Part shown: positions 20,211 through 29,437 of the stretch, in pieces
Numbering within the stretch: position 1 is the stretch's first letter
Layout of the letters: every line of letters starts with the position of its first letter
Assembly: GCF_003627055.1 (NCBI RefSeq)
Contig: NZ_CP032624.1
Location: forward strand, 1,984,001-2,048,000
Reading direction: 5' to 3'
DNA from: Gryllotalpicola protaetiae
GTDB taxonomy: Bacteria > Actinomycetota > Actinomycetes > Actinomycetales > Microbacteriaceae
DNA length: 64,000 bases
The notes under the pieces: model-generated
Databases searched by the model: none
Told to the model about the DNA's origin: nothing
What the model saw: only the letters and a program-made list of their open reading frames with translations
Translations under genes and position numbers: made by a program

Positions 20211-21341
20211 ATGGAGATCCCGTTCGCACAATCCCCGCGCTCCTCCGTGGGCCTCGAGTGGGAGCTGATGCTCGCAGACCAGGACAGCGGCGAGCTGGTG
20301 CCTGCTGCGCCCGGCATCCTGCAGGTCCTCGACGGCGGTGAGAAGATCACGGCAGAGCTGCTGACGAACACGGTGGAGGTCACCAGCGACCCGCGTGAGC
20401 GGGTGGGCGACGCCATCGGCGACATCCGCAGCAGGGTCGAGCTCGTGCGCGCCGAGGCCGAACGCCACGGGGTCGCTCTGCTGTCGTCGGGAAGCCACCC
20501 GTTCGCGAAGTGGCAGGACCAGAACATCACGGAGAAGAGCCGCTACCGCACCCTCATCGACCGGGCGCAGTGGTGGGGGCGGAACCTGATGATCTGGGGC
20601 ATCCACATGCATGTCGGCGTCGATGACCGACGCAAGGTGATCCCGATCGTCTCCGAGTTGACGAAGTACCTGCCCCACCTGCAGGCGCTCAGCGCGTCGA
20701 GCCCGTTCTGGGCGGGCGACCAGACGGGGTACGCGTCGAATCGCGCCCTCGTCTTCCAGCAGCTGCCGACCGCTGGCCTGCCGTGGCAGCTGGCCGACTG
20801 GGAAGGGTTCGAGGGCTACGTCGACGACCTCGTGCGCACCGGGGTGCTCGCCGAGGTCACCGAGGTGAGATGGGACGTGCGCCCGGCACCGCGCTGGGGA
20901 ACCATCGAGGTGCGCGCCTGCGACGCGGCGAGCAACCTGTTCGAGTTCGCCGCGATCGCCGCGTTCGCGCAGTGCCTCGTCGAGTGGTGCTCTCGGCGCC
21001 TCGACGCGGGCGAGGAGTTCGCACAGCTGCAGCCGTGGTTCCACCGCGAGAACAAATGGCGCGCGGCCCGCTACGGCATGGACGTCGAGCTGATCGTGGA
21101 CCGCGACGGCCGCGAGCTGCACGTGCGCGATCACCTGGCCGAGCTGCTGCCGGCGCTCGAGCCGATCGCCGACGACCTGGGATGCCGGGCAGAGCTCGCC
21201 GGCATCCACACGATCCTCGATCTGGGTGCCGGGTACCAGCGCCAGCTGCAGGTCGCGCAGCGCCGCGACGGCGACCTCACCGCGGTCGTGAAGCACCTGA
21301 TCGCGGAATTCGACGCCGAGCGGCCGCTGCCCGTGCGATAG
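20211..21341 (+). CDS. ybdK: Carboxylate-amine ligase YbdK (GCS2 family)
   Basis: A 376-residue ATP-grasp-like ligase of the glutamate-cysteine ligase 2 family. The N-terminal VGLEWELMLAD provides acidic metal-binding residues; IWGIHMHVGVDDR and the later RWGTIEVRACD are family hallmarks. E. coli YbdK has weak glutamate-cysteine ligase activity; actinobacteria use mycothiol, so the physiological substrate here is unknown. ATG 20211 chosen because upstream residues lack family similarity. It is followed 11 bases later by an M20 peptidase gene on the same strand. Confidence 0.88.
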   Translation: MEIPFAQSPRSSVGLEWELMLADQDSGELVPAAPGILQVLDGGEKITAELLTNTVEVTSDPRERVGDAIGDIRSRVELVRAEAERHGVALLSSGSHPFAKWQDQNITEKSRYRTLIDRAQWWGRNLMIWGIHMHVGVDDRRKVIPIVSELTKYLPHLQALSASSPFWAGDQTGYASNRALVFQQLPTAGLPWQLADWEGFEGYVDDLVRTGVLAEVTEVRWDVRPAPRWGTIEVRACDAASNLFEFAAIAAFAQCLVEWCSRRLDAGEEFAQLQPWFHRENKWRAARYGMDVELIVDRDGRELHVRDHLAELLPALEPIADDLGCRAELAGIHTILDLGAGYQRQLQVAQRRDGDLTAVVKHLIAEFDAERPLPVR

Positions 21342-21352
21342 CTTGGCCGGAC

Positions 21353-22723
21353 ATGACCGAGCCGACCGACGACCTGACGACCGAGACCGTCGAGCTGCTG
21401 CGCGAGCTGATCCGGAACGCATGCGTGGCAGACGGCTCTGCGGACTCCGGTGGCGAAGAGCGCAGCGCCGCGACGTTGCAGCACTTCTTCGCTGGCACGG
21501 GCGCCTCAGTCGAGCTCGTCGAGCCGCACCCCGGCCGGGTCTCGCTCGTCGCCGAGCTGCCGGGCACCGACCCCGACGCGCCCAGCCTGCTGCTGCTCGG
21601 CCACACCGACGTGGTTCCGCCCGGACGCGGTTGGACGCATGACCCGTTCGGCGGCGAACTGGTGGCCGGCGAGAGCGCGACCTGGGTGTGGGGGCGCGGC
21701 GCGCTCGACATGCTGCACCTGACGGCGGCCTACGCGGTCGTCATGCGCACGCTGGCGCTGAGCGGTGAGCGGATGCCGGGGCGGCTCGTCTTCGCCGCGG
21801 TCGCCGACGAGGAATCCGGTGGACACCTCGGCGCCGAGTGGATCGTCGCCAACCGGCCGGAGCTCGTCGATGTCGACGGGGTGCTGAGCGAGACCGGAGG
21901 CATCCCGCTCGCGACGGGCGGCCAGGTGCGCGGCGTCACAGTGACGGTGGGGGAGAAGGGCATGTCCGGCAGACGCGTGCGCTTCGCCGGGCATCCGCGC
22001 CATGCCTCGACGCCGTGGGGCGCCGACAACGCCATCGTGACCGCGGCGGCCGCCATCGCGCGGATCGCCGAACACACCGGCTTCGCGCAGATCGACGACC
22101 TGTGGCCGCACTACGTCGCCGCTCTCGATCTGCCGGCTGACGTGCGCGCGGCGCTCGTCGACCCGTCGCGCATCGACGCGGCGCTGCCGCAGCTCGGGCC
22201 GATCGCCGGGCTGGCGCACGCCGTGACGCACACGACCTACTCGCCCGACCTCGTGCGCGGCGGCGACAAGCTGAACATCGTCGCGCAGAGCGCGCACGTC
22301 GACCTCGACATCCGCACCCTGCCCGGCGTCACCGGCGCCGACGTCGACGCGCAGCTGCGCGAAGCGCTCGGCCCTCTCGCCGCGGTCGTGGTGATCGAGC
22401 CGCTCGGCGGCCAGAACCCGGCGAGCCGCTCGCCGCTCGACACCCCGCTCTACGCCGCGCTGGACGAGGCGGTGGCCGCCGCCTACCCCGGGGCGCGCGC
22501 CGTTCCGGTGATCGCCCCGGGGGCGGCCGACAGCCGGTACTTCCGGAACCGCGGCATCCCGGCCTACGGGTTCGGCATGTTCTCGCCGCGGTGGCGGCAT
22601 GCCGACTTCCGCAACCTTGTGCACAGCGTCGACGAGCGCATCGACGTCGAGAGCGTCGGCCTCGCCGTGCACGCGATCGAGCGCGTGGTGCGGCGAGTCT
22701 TGAGCCCGGGCCGTTCGGGCTGA
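21353..22723 (+). CDS. M20 family metallopeptidase (dipeptidase/deacylase-like)
   Basis: A 456-residue zinc hydrolase. Metal and catalytic motifs are in order: LLLLGHTDVVPPG (His ligand and Asp), WGRGALDM (bridging Asp), VADEESGG (Glu base and Glu ligand), and near the C-terminus LVHSVDERI (His ligand). A lid/dimerisation domain lies in the middle (GVTVTVGEKGMSGRRVRF). It likely hydrolyses an N-acyl amino acid or small peptide. It starts 11 bases after ybdK, so the two may be cotranscribed. Confidence 0.88.
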   Translation: MTEPTDDLTTETVELLRELIRNACVADGSADSGGEERSAATLQHFFAGTGASVELVEPHPGRVSLVAELPGTDPDAPSLLLLGHTDVVPPGRGWTHDPFGGELVAGESATWVWGRGALDMLHLTAAYAVVMRTLALSGERMPGRLVFAAVADEESGGHLGAEWIVANRPELVDVDGVLSETGGIPLATGGQVRGVTVTVGEKGMSGRRVRFAGHPRHASTPWGADNAIVTAAAAIARIAEHTGFAQIDDLWPHYVAALDLPADVRAALVDPSRIDAALPQLGPIAGLAHAVTHTTYSPDLVRGGDKLNIVAQSAHVDLDIRTLPGVTGADVDAQLREALGPLAAVVVIEPLGGQNPASRSPLDTPLYAALDEAVAAAYPGARAVPVIAPGAADSRYFRNRGIPAYGFGMFSPRWRHADFRNLVHSVDERIDVESVGLAVHAIERVVRRVLSPGRSG

Positions 22724-22773
22724 TGCTGTGACGGCGGATTGCGGTGCGGTGCGGGCTCCCCGCCCGTGCCGCC

Positions 22774-22779
22774 TACCGT
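22774..22779 (+). promoter_or_regulatory. -10 box, leaderless start
   Basis: TACCGT ends six bases before ATG 22786 of the alpha/beta hydrolase gene, with no ribosome-binding site between. This is the same arrangement as at argG. Confidence 0.4.
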
Positions 22780-22785
22780 AGAGCC

Positions 22786-23613
22786 ATGACGACCGGTCTC
22801 GAGATCGATGAGGCGACTTCCGTCGCGCTGCCCTGGCGCGAATGGGGCGCAGCGGATGCCCCGCGCACCGCCCTGCTGCTGCACGGCCTGTCGTCGGCCG
22901 GCGCCGTGTGGTGGCGCGTCGCCGATCTGCTTGCGGCGCGCGGCTTCCGTGTCGTCTCCCCCGATCTTCGCGGCCACGGCGATGCGCCGCGCACGCTGAG
23001 ATATCCGCTCGGCGCGCTCGCCGCCGACGTGCTGCGGCTGCGCCCGGGCGCCGCGGCCGACGGCACCCCGTGGAACGTGGTCGTCGCCCACTCGCTGGGC
23101 GGGGCGATCGCCGTTCTCGCCCTCGCGCACTACCCGAGCTGGGCGAGGACCGCCGTGCTCGTCGACCCGGCGCTGCGGAATCTGCGCGCCGACAACCCCG
23201 TGGCGTTCGACGCGTTCGTCACGGCGGCGATCGCCGAGGTCGAGCAACCCGACGCCGCCGAAATCGGGGCCGCGCACCCTGACTGGCACGCAGAGGACGT
23301 GCAGCTCAAGGTGCGCGCCGCTCAGCAGACCAGCCGGCACACGGTCGAGGGAGTCCTCGGCGACACCGCCCGGTGGGACGTCGAGTCGCAGTTCGAGCGC
23401 ATCGCCGTGCCCGTGACCGTGCTCGGCGCCGACCCCGCATTCCCCGACGCCGCCGTCTCGGCGGCGCTCGGCGAACGCCTCGCCGTGCACCCGAACGTGG
23501 GCTACGCGGTCGCGACGGGCTCCGGCCACTCGATCCACCGCAGCGACCCCGAGCGCGTCGTCGCCGAGGTGCTCGAGATCACGGCGAGCGACGATCTCGA
23601 GCGGGCGTCGTGA
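22786..23613 (+). CDS. Alpha/beta hydrolase
   Basis: A 275-residue soluble hydrolase. The oxyanion region is LLLHGLSSAG, the nucleophile elbow VVAHSLGGAIAV (Ser), and the catalytic His falls in GSGHSIHRSDP. A helical cap covers the middle. Substrate is not predictable; esterase or C-C hydrolase are possibilities. It is preceded by a probable leaderless promoter, so it starts a new transcript after the M20 gene. Confidence 0.85.
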   Translation: MTTGLEIDEATSVALPWREWGAADAPRTALLLHGLSSAGAVWWRVADLLAARGFRVVSPDLRGHGDAPRTLRYPLGALAADVLRLRPGAAADGTPWNVVVAHSLGGAIAVLALAHYPSWARTAVLVDPALRNLRADNPVAFDAFVTAAIAEVEQPDAAEIGAAHPDWHAEDVQLKVRAAQQTSRHTVEGVLGDTARWDVESQFERIAVPVTVLGADPAFPDAAVSAALGERLAVHPNVGYAVATGSGHSIHRSDPERVVAEVLEITASDDLERAS

Positions 23614-23654
23614 GCCCAGGCATCCGCCTCGATTTGGTGCTCAAAGCAACCAAC

Positions 23655-23660
23655 TAGACT
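23655..23660 (+). promoter_or_regulatory. -10 box, leaderless start of the permease operon
   Basis: TAGACT ends seven bases before GTG 23668; TTTGGT 16 bases upstream could be a -35. No ribosome-binding site separates them, so the permease-hydrolase-transporter transcript probably begins at the GTG. Confidence 0.45.
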
Positions 23661-23667
23661 GACGCCC

Positions 23668-24498
23668 GTGACCACGTCAATGACGACCGGGCTGCGGCCG
23701 GCCAAGGAAGACGGCCGCTGGTGGCGGTTCGCCATCGTTCTCGTGATCACCGTGCTCACCCTCGTGCCGCTCGGCGGCACCGTCTCGAGCGCGCTCGGCC
23801 TGAGCAACATGCAGTTCGCCGGCACGGGCCTGTCGTGGGCGAGCAGCGTCATTCAGGCGGTGCAGTTCACGATGCAGGGGCAGGCGACGCTCTGGTTCGA
23901 GAACAGCCTCGCTCTCGCCTTCGCCACCGCCATCGTGTGCATCGTCGTCGGTGCGCCGGCGGGCTATGTGCTCGCGCGCGGCCGCGATCGCGCCGTCTCG
24001 ACCCTCGCGATGGTCATCTTCCTGCTGCAGTCGTTCCCGTCGGTGCTGCTGCTCGTGCCGCTCTTCCTGCTGCTCGCGAAGGTGCATCTCGTCGACGACC
24101 TGTTCGGCCTCGGTCTCGTCTACGTCGGGCTGTCGCTCGCCGTGTCGATCTGGATGTTCTCCGCCTACATCGCCACCGTGCCGATCGAGCTCGAGGAAGC
24201 AGCATGGCTCGACGGCTGCTCGGTGATGGGCGGGTTCTTCCGCGTCATCCTGCGCAACTCGCTGCCCGCTGTGCTCACGACCGCGATCTACACCTTCCTG
24301 TTCGTCTGGAACGACTACGTCGCGGCGTTCACCTTCATCCGCTCGGATCCGAACTACACGGTCGGCATCGGCCTGCAGGCCGCAGGCCATTCGCAGATCC
24401 TCGCGCTGCTCGTCGCGCTGCCGCCCGTGCTGATCTTCGCGGTGCTGAACCGTTACTTCAGCCTCGGCGGCATCGCCGGGTCGCTCACGGGCCGGTGA
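23668..24498 (+). CDS. Carbohydrate ABC transporter permease (MalG type), without partner subunits nearby
   Basis: A 276-residue MetI-type permease with six helices. The EAA loop is ELEEAAWLDGCSVMGGFFRV, characteristic of the CUT1 MalG/UgpE branch, and FVWNDYVAAF is a typical MalG stretch. No MalF-type permease, ATPase or binding protein is adjacent; the closest binding protein (18687-20000) is on the other strand 3.7 kb away. It is coupled (GTGA) to a hydrolase gene. It could use a shared ATPase such as MsiK and a distant MalF, or be a remnant. Confidence 0.85.
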   Translation: MTTSMTTGLRPAKEDGRWWRFAIVLVITVLTLVPLGGTVSSALGLSNMQFAGTGLSWASSVIQAVQFTMQGQATLWFENSLALAFATAIVCIVVGAPAGYVLARGRDRAVSTLAMVIFLLQSFPSVLLLVPLFLLLAKVHLVDDLFGLGLVYVGLSLAVSIWMFSAYIATVPIELEEAAWLDGCSVMGGFFRVILRNSLPAVLTTAIYTFLFVWNDYVAAFTFIRSDPNYTVGIGLQAAGHSQILALLVALPPVLIFAVLNRYFSLGGIAGSLTGR

Positions 24499-25505
24499 CG
24501 GTGGGCGTCATCGCCCAGAAGGCTGCGATCGATCGGAAAGACCTGATCGAGCTGAACGGCACGCGGCAGCGCATCCACCTGATCGCCGACCGCCCGGGTC
24601 TGCCCGGCCTGCTCGTGCTGCACGGCGGCCCCGGCGTGCCGAACCGGCACGCGTTCACAGGGCGGCTGCGTGAGCTCGCGCGGGACTTCTTCCTGATCCT
24701 GTGGGACCAGCGCGGCGTGGGCGGCAGCTACCGCCCGCGCACGCAGGGCGCGCTCACGCTTGATCGACTGGTGGCGGATGCCGCGGCGCTCACGACCCTC
24801 GTCCGTGAGCGCCACTCGCTGGACTCGGTGAGTGTGCTCGGCTTCTCGTGGGGCACCGAGCTCGGCATCCGTCTCATCCAGCGCCACCCCGAACTGTACG
24901 CGGCGTATGTCGGCAGCGGGCAGGCGGTCGATGGAATCCGCAACGAGGAGATCGGGTACGCGACCGCGCTCGCCGCCGCTCGGGAGGCCGGCGATGCGAA
25001 AGGCGTCGCAGCGCTCGAGCGCGTCGGGCCGCCGGTCGCCGGGCAGTACCGCCCGGTCGTGCGCGGGCTGATCACGCAGCGGCAGGTCGCCGCCCGGCAC
25101 CACCCGCTGCGTGCGGGCGTGAAGCAGGGGTGGGTGCAGAGCCTCGCTGGCGGCATCCTGACGAACTCCGAGTACTCGGGGCGCGACCGCTGGGGCTACG
25201 CGCGCGGCGCGACGCGGTCGCTCGCCGAGCTGTGGCCCGCGGTGATCGACTACGACTTCACGCGCGATGCGGCCGAGCTCGCGGTGCCCGTCACCTTCCT
25301 GCAGGGCAGGTACGATCTGACCACCCCATCAGTGCTGGTCGAGGAATACGCCGCCGTGCTGCGTGCTCCTTCGGTCAGGCTCGTCTGGTTCGAGGAATCC
25401 GGCCACGGCCCGTCGTCGACCGAGACGGCCAAGTTCATCCGCGAGCTGCGCACTGCTCTGCTGCCTGACGACAAGCTGCCCGCCACCGAGAGGAAGACCG
25501 CGTGA
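24495..25505 (+). CDS. Alpha/beta hydrolase, proline iminopeptidase-like
   Basis: A 336-residue hydrolase. LLVLHGGPGVPN is the HGGP oxyanion motif of prolyl aminopeptidases (S33), WDQRGVGGS follows, GFSWGTELG carries the Ser nucleophile and FEESGHGPS the His. It may release N-terminal Pro or act as an esterase. GTG 24495 overlaps the permease stop, and its own stop overlaps the next start, so permease, hydrolase and transporter are one coupled operon. Confidence 0.85.
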   Translation: MTVGVIAQKAAIDRKDLIELNGTRQRIHLIADRPGLPGLLVLHGGPGVPNRHAFTGRLRELARDFFLILWDQRGVGGSYRPRTQGALTLDRLVADAAALTTLVRERHSLDSVSVLGFSWGTELGIRLIQRHPELYAAYVGSGQAVDGIRNEEIGYATALAAAREAGDAKGVAALERVGPPVAGQYRPVVRGLITQRQVAARHHPLRAGVKQGWVQSLAGGILTNSEYSGRDRWGYARGATRSLAELWPAVIDYDFTRDAAELAVPVTFLQGRYDLTTPSVLVEEYAAVLRAPSVRLVWFEESGHGPSSTETAKFIRELRTALLPDDKLPATERKTA

Positions 25506-26923
25506 CCGCGACCTCAGCCGCCGCCGGCCGCGCGGCACCGCGCCCCGAGCGCGCCCCGACCCGCGTGCTCGTCCGCTTCGGCCTCGGCGACTTCGCGCAG
25601 GCCGTGCTGACCGGGCTCATCACGAGCTACGTGCTCGTCGTCTTCGTGCCACAGGCGCACAGCTCGCTCCCCGTGCTCCTGCCCGCGGCTGCGCTCACGT
25701 TCGCGCTCGTGCGCGGCATCGGCAGCGGGCTCGACGCGTTCCTCAACCCGCTCGTCGCAAGCTGGAGCGATCGCATCCGGGCGCGCGGCGGCCGCCGCAC
25801 CGTCATGTTGCGCTGGGCCGCGCTGCCGTGGGCCGTGACAACGGCGCTCGTCGTCTTCACCCCGTTCGACCGCTCGAGCGGCTGGAACACGCTGTGGGTC
25901 GCCGTGTTCCTCTCGCTGTACTACATCGCGGGCACCTTCTTCCTCGTACCGTATTTCGCGCTCGTCGCCGAGCTGGTCACCGAGGTGCGCCGGCGCGTGT
26001 GGTTCTACACGATCAACACGCTGTTCTTCGTGATCGGGAGCGCGATCGTGTTCGTCACGCCGACCCTCCAGTCGCTGCTGGTCGGTGCCGGGTTCAGTGA
26101 GCTCGCGGCCTGGCGGTTCGCATTCGCGCTGTTCGGAGCGATCGGATTCCTCGCGGCTGTCGTCCCCGCCTTCACGATCGACGAGCGCCGGTACGTTCAC
26201 GCCGAGGCTGCGCACACGCCGCTGCTCGCGTCGTTCGCCGCCACCTTCCGCTACCGCGGCTTCCGCGTGCTCGTGGGCGCGACCTTCGTCATGCAGGTGG
26301 CGTTCTCGCTCTTCAACGCGACGCTGCTGTACTACATCACGATGCTCGTCGGGCAGCCGCAGCTGTTCGCGACCATCGTTCCGGTGCTCGCGATCGTCGT
26401 CGGCGTCTCGTCGTATCCGCTGGTGAACTGGCTCGCACGCCGCGTCGGGAAGCGCCCGCTGATGGTCGCCGCCTGCGTCACGTACGTCGTCATCTACTTC
26501 GCGATCTACCTGTACCGCTACACGCTCGAGGGCGCCGTGCCCGGCGCGCTGTTCGCGATCCTGATCGGCCTGCTCATCGGCGTTCCGATCTCGATCACCA
26601 ACATCATCCCGCCGGCGGCCTTCGCCGATCTCACCCAGTTCGACACCATTCGAACGGGGCAGAACCGTGCGGGCATGTTCTTCGCCGCGCGGAACTTCGT
26701 GACCTCGCTCAGCCAGACGGTGGTCCTGCTGGTCGTTCCGGGGCTGATCTCGCTCGGATCGACGGACGGGAGGGCGACCGTCGACGGCGTGCAGCTCACC
26801 GCGCTCGTCTCAGGTGTCTTCATCGCCGCCGCGCTCGCGCTGTTCGCGTTCTACGACGACCGCGAGGTCATCGCGGCGATTGAGCGGCACACCGAGGAAT
26901 CCGTGCCTATCTTGACCGTATGA
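25502..26923 (+). CDS. MFS/GPH-type transporter (glycoside-cation symporter-like)
   Basis: A 473-residue membrane protein with about twelve helices. The loop after helix 2 reads GSGLDAFLNPLVASWSDRIR followed by ARGGRR, matching the D..NP..G..SDR..SR pattern of the GPH/MelB family. Substrates in that family are sugars, glycosides or nucleosides with Na+ or H+. The GTG overlaps the hydrolase stop, suggesting transport of a compound that the hydrolase then cleaves. The stop overlaps the YibE/F start. Confidence 0.85.
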   Translation: MTATSAAAGRAAPRPERAPTRVLVRFGLGDFAQAVLTGLITSYVLVVFVPQAHSSLPVLLPAAALTFALVRGIGSGLDAFLNPLVASWSDRIRARGGRRTVMLRWAALPWAVTTALVVFTPFDRSSGWNTLWVAVFLSLYYIAGTFFLVPYFALVAELVTEVRRRVWFYTINTLFFVIGSAIVFVTPTLQSLLVGAGFSELAAWRFAFALFGAIGFLAAVVPAFTIDERRYVHAEAAHTPLLASFAATFRYRGFRVLVGATFVMQVAFSLFNATLLYYITMLVGQPQLFATIVPVLAIVVGVSSYPLVNWLARRVGKRPLMVAACVTYVVIYFAIYLYRYTLEGAVPGALFAILIGLLIGVPISITNIIPPAAFADLTQFDTIRTGQNRAGMFFAARNFVTSLSQTVVLLVVPGLISLGSTDGRATVDGVQLTALVSGVFIAAALALFAFYDDREVIAAIERHTEESVPILTV

Positions 26924-28263
26924 GCAGCGGGCACCGGCACTCCCACGCGCATTCCGAGGTGTCGGCCTCGCGGTTGCGGCTGGCCCGCGGAGCGGCGATC
27001 GCGATCGTGGGGGTCATCGCACTGTGCGGGCTGGCTGCCGTGTTCGGCGTGCTGCACTGGTGGCCGGACGGGCAGCGCATCGACAGCGTGCGCGGCGAGG
27101 TGCCGTTCGCGGTGAGCGGCGCGAAGGTCGTGCACGGCGACATGCTCACCGTCGAGCTCGCGTGCTCGGGCGACGCCAGCACCGCGGCGGTGTGCGGCGA
27201 CTCATCCGTGCACGTACTCGACGGGCCGAACGCGGGCCGCACCATGAAGATCAGCCTGACCCCGGACATCATCGCGACCGGCATCGAGCCGGGCGACCGG
27301 GTGCTGCTGCTGGACTCGACCGACGTCAAGGGCGACTCGAAGCTGCCGCTCTCGTACTACCGCGCCGACCGCGGGTCGTCGATGCTGTGGTTCGCGATCC
27401 TGTTCGCGGTCGTCGTGGTGCTGGTCGCCTGGCGACGCGGCGTCATGGCCCTCGTCAGCCTGGGGTTCGCCGGCGTGGCCGTCGTCGGCTTCCTCTTGCC
27501 CGCGCTGCTGAGCGGGCAGCCGGCCGTGCCCGTGACGCTCGCCGCCTCGGTGCTCATTTTGATCGTGATGCTGTACCTCACCCACGGCTTCTCGATGCGC
27601 ACCTCGGTCGCGCTCACCGGCGCACTGGTGGGCGTCGGGCTCTCGACGCTGTTCGCGTGGTCCGCAGTCACGGGCTGGCGGCTCGCCGACGTGGGCGACG
27701 AGCAAGCCGGGCTGCTGCTCGCGAACGCGCCCTGGGTCGACGTGCAGCAGCTCGTCGTGGCCTCCGTCATCCTGGCCGGCCTCGGGACGCTGAACGACGT
27801 GACGGTGACCCAGGCGTCCGCGCTCTGGGAGCTGCGCGACGCGTCGCCCGGAATGACCAGGTGGGAGCTGTTCTGGCGCGCGATGCGCATCGGCCGCGAC
27901 CATGTCGCGTCGACGGTCTACACGCTCGTGTTCGCCTACCTCGGCACGGCGCTCGTGCTGATCGTGGCCGTGCAGCTGTTCGGGGGCACGGCCGGTGACT
28001 TCCTCACCGCTGAGGACGTCGCGCAGGAGATCGTGCGCGCCCTCGTCGGCGGCCTCGCACTGGTGCTGGCGATGCCCGTCACGACCGCGATCGGCGCGCT
28101 CGTGGTCGCGGGGGCGGTGACGAGGTCGGACACCGGGGGAGGGGGTCGCGTCGCCGCGTCGCGCGCAGAGGGGCGTGCGGGCGTCCCTCGGGTCACCATC
28201 GAGCGCACCGCCGCCTCGGACGACCCGTTGCGTCTGCCCGACAACCCCTGGGCCCCCGACTGA
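26920..28263 (+). CDS. YibE/F family membrane protein
   Basis: A 447-residue protein of the YibE/F-like family. One N-terminal helix is followed by an extracytoplasmic domain (about residues 45-145) and then seven or eight helices; GLGTLNDVTVTQASALWELR is the most conserved piece. The N-terminus is His-rich (GHRHSHAHSE). Function is not established; ion or small-molecule export has been suggested for relatives. ATG 26920 overlaps the transporter stop (ATGA). It converges on the PadR/HAAS cluster. Confidence 0.88.
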   Translation: MSSGHRHSHAHSEVSASRLRLARGAAIAIVGVIALCGLAAVFGVLHWWPDGQRIDSVRGEVPFAVSGAKVVHGDMLTVELACSGDASTAAVCGDSSVHVLDGPNAGRTMKISLTPDIIATGIEPGDRVLLLDSTDVKGDSKLPLSYYRADRGSSMLWFAILFAVVVVLVAWRRGVMALVSLGFAGVAVVGFLLPALLSGQPAVPVTLAASVLILIVMLYLTHGFSMRTSVALTGALVGVGLSTLFAWSAVTGWRLADVGDEQAGLLLANAPWVDVQQLVVASVILAGLGTLNDVTVTQASALWELRDASPGMTRWELFWRAMRIGRDHVASTVYTLVFAYLGTALVLIVAVQLFGGTAGDFLTAEDVAQEIVRALVGGLALVLAMPVTTAIGALVVAGAVTRSDTGGGGRVAASRAEGRAGVPRVTIERTAASDDPLRLPDNPWAPD

Positions 28264-28294
28264 CGTTACTGCGGGCCCTTGGGAGGTTTGGTCA

Positions 28295-28396
28295 TCAGTT
28301 GAGAACGGATGCCTGAGCGAGCAGTTCCTCGTTGAGCGGGGTGAGGTCGACCGGCCGCGTCGGCGGCAGTTCGAGGGCGGCTGGGTCGATGGGCAT
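28295..28396 (-). CDS. Candidate 33-residue small ORF after the HAAS gene
   Basis: Reads MPIDPAALELPPTRPVDLTP and then NEELLAQASVLN. It begins three bases after the stop of the HAAS-domain gene, same strand, and its TGA overlaps a second mini-ORF (ATG 28295, nine residues MTKPPKGPQ, stop at 28266). Third codon positions are mostly G or C, as in real genes here. There is no clear ribosome-binding site, so translation would depend on coupling. No known family is recognised. Confidence 0.35.
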   Translation of the reverse strand: MPIDPAALELPPTRPVDLTPLNEELLAQASVLN

Positions 28397-28399
28397 GGT

Positions 28400-29437
28400 T
28401 CAGCTCGCGGGCGTGGCCGACGGAGTCGGGACCGGCGTGGGGGTGGGGGCGGAGGCGCCCGGCGTCATGGTCTCGCTCGCCGGCGCGAGCGGCCCGAGCT
28501 GCGGGAACGGCGGGTACTGCACGGCCGCCTTCGTCGGCAACGGGTAGATCGACCACCCGGTCGCCCCGCTGCCGAGCGGGTTCGGGGTGACCGTGAAGCT
28601 CTCGCCATAGTGGTTCTGAGCGCCGTAGTCGGGGTAGGTCTCATCCGGCGCGGTGATCAGCTGCTTCCCATCCTGGTCGTAGAGCCGCACGTTCTGCAGC
28701 AGCTTGCCGTCGGAGTCGTATGCGTAGATGTTGTAGACCTGGCGGCCGTTGTCGAACATGCCGTCGCTGGAGGTGGGCACGCTCGTCATCTCGTCGACGC
28801 TGGACTGCGACCAGGTCGCGTTGATCGCGAACGTCAACACCGGCAGTAGCGCGACGGCGGCGACGATGCTGATCAGAAGGAGCAGGCCGCGTGCCCAGCG
28901 ACCACGCATCCAACGCCCCCGCCCCCACTGCACGCTGATCAGCACGAGGCCGAGCAATAGGAGCCACGGCCAGAAGTTGAAGTCCGAGGCGTGGCTGATC
29001 GGCAGGAATCCGTAACTCTGGTCCCACAACAGGATGGTCACGACCTGCCACACGACCCAGCCGCGCAGCACCCACCACACCGGGCGCAGGGCCACCGCAA
29101 GGTCGATCAGCCACGCGCCGAACGCGTTGCCGCGCACGGCGCTCACCGCCGCCTTCCACTTGGCGGCGGCCGAGGCGCCGAACTGCTCAGCTGGCGTGAA
29201 GCGCCGCGGCTGCGCCGGCCGCTCGGGGAGGCCGGCCGAGGTGCGCAGCTCGGCAGCGTAGACGACGGGGTCCCCGAAGGCATCCGTGCCGCCGCCCTCG
29301 GCCGCGCGCTCGAAGAGGTCGGCCTCGAGGCCGTCGGTGAGCTCGTCGATCTCGTCGGCGGGCAGGTCTGAGAGGGCGTCGCGCACGGCCTGCGCGAACT
29401 CGTGCACCGACTCGCGGGTGCCGTCGGCGGTGATCAT
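28400..29437 (-). CDS. HAAS-domain membrane protein (PadR partner)
   Basis: A 345-residue protein. Residues 1-60 form a HAAS-type signalling domain (ALSDLPADEIDELTDGLEAD), found next to or fused with PadR regulators. Three hydrophobic helices follow around residues 100-220, then an extracytoplasmic domain of about 110 residues, ending in a Pro/Thr/Ser-rich tail (TPTPVPTPSATPAS). It probably senses an envelope condition and works with PadR. ATG 29437 overlaps the PadR stop (TGATG). Ligand unknown. Confidence 0.8.
   Translation of the reverse strand: MITADGTRESVHEFAQAVRDALSDLPADEIDELTDGLEADLFERAAEGGGTDAFGDPVVYAAELRTSAGLPERPAQPRRFTPAEQFGASAAAKWKAAVSAVRGNAFGAWLIDLAVALRPVWWVLRGWVVWQVVTILLWDQSYGFLPISHASDFNFWPWLLLLGLVLISVQWGRGRWMRGRWARGLLLLISIVAAVALLPVLTFAINATWSQSSVDEMTSVPTSSDGMFDNGRQVYNIYAYDSDGKLLQNVRLYDQDGKQLITAPDETYPDYGAQNHYGESFTVTPNPLGSGATGWSIYPLPTKAAVQYPPFPQLGPLAPASETMTPGASAPTPTPVPTPSATPAS

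Noticed and set aside
20001-21422. Upstream extension of the sugar-binding protein gene
   Set aside because: It runs antisense through ybdK; the Tat signal, lipobox and GGAG site place the start at 20000.
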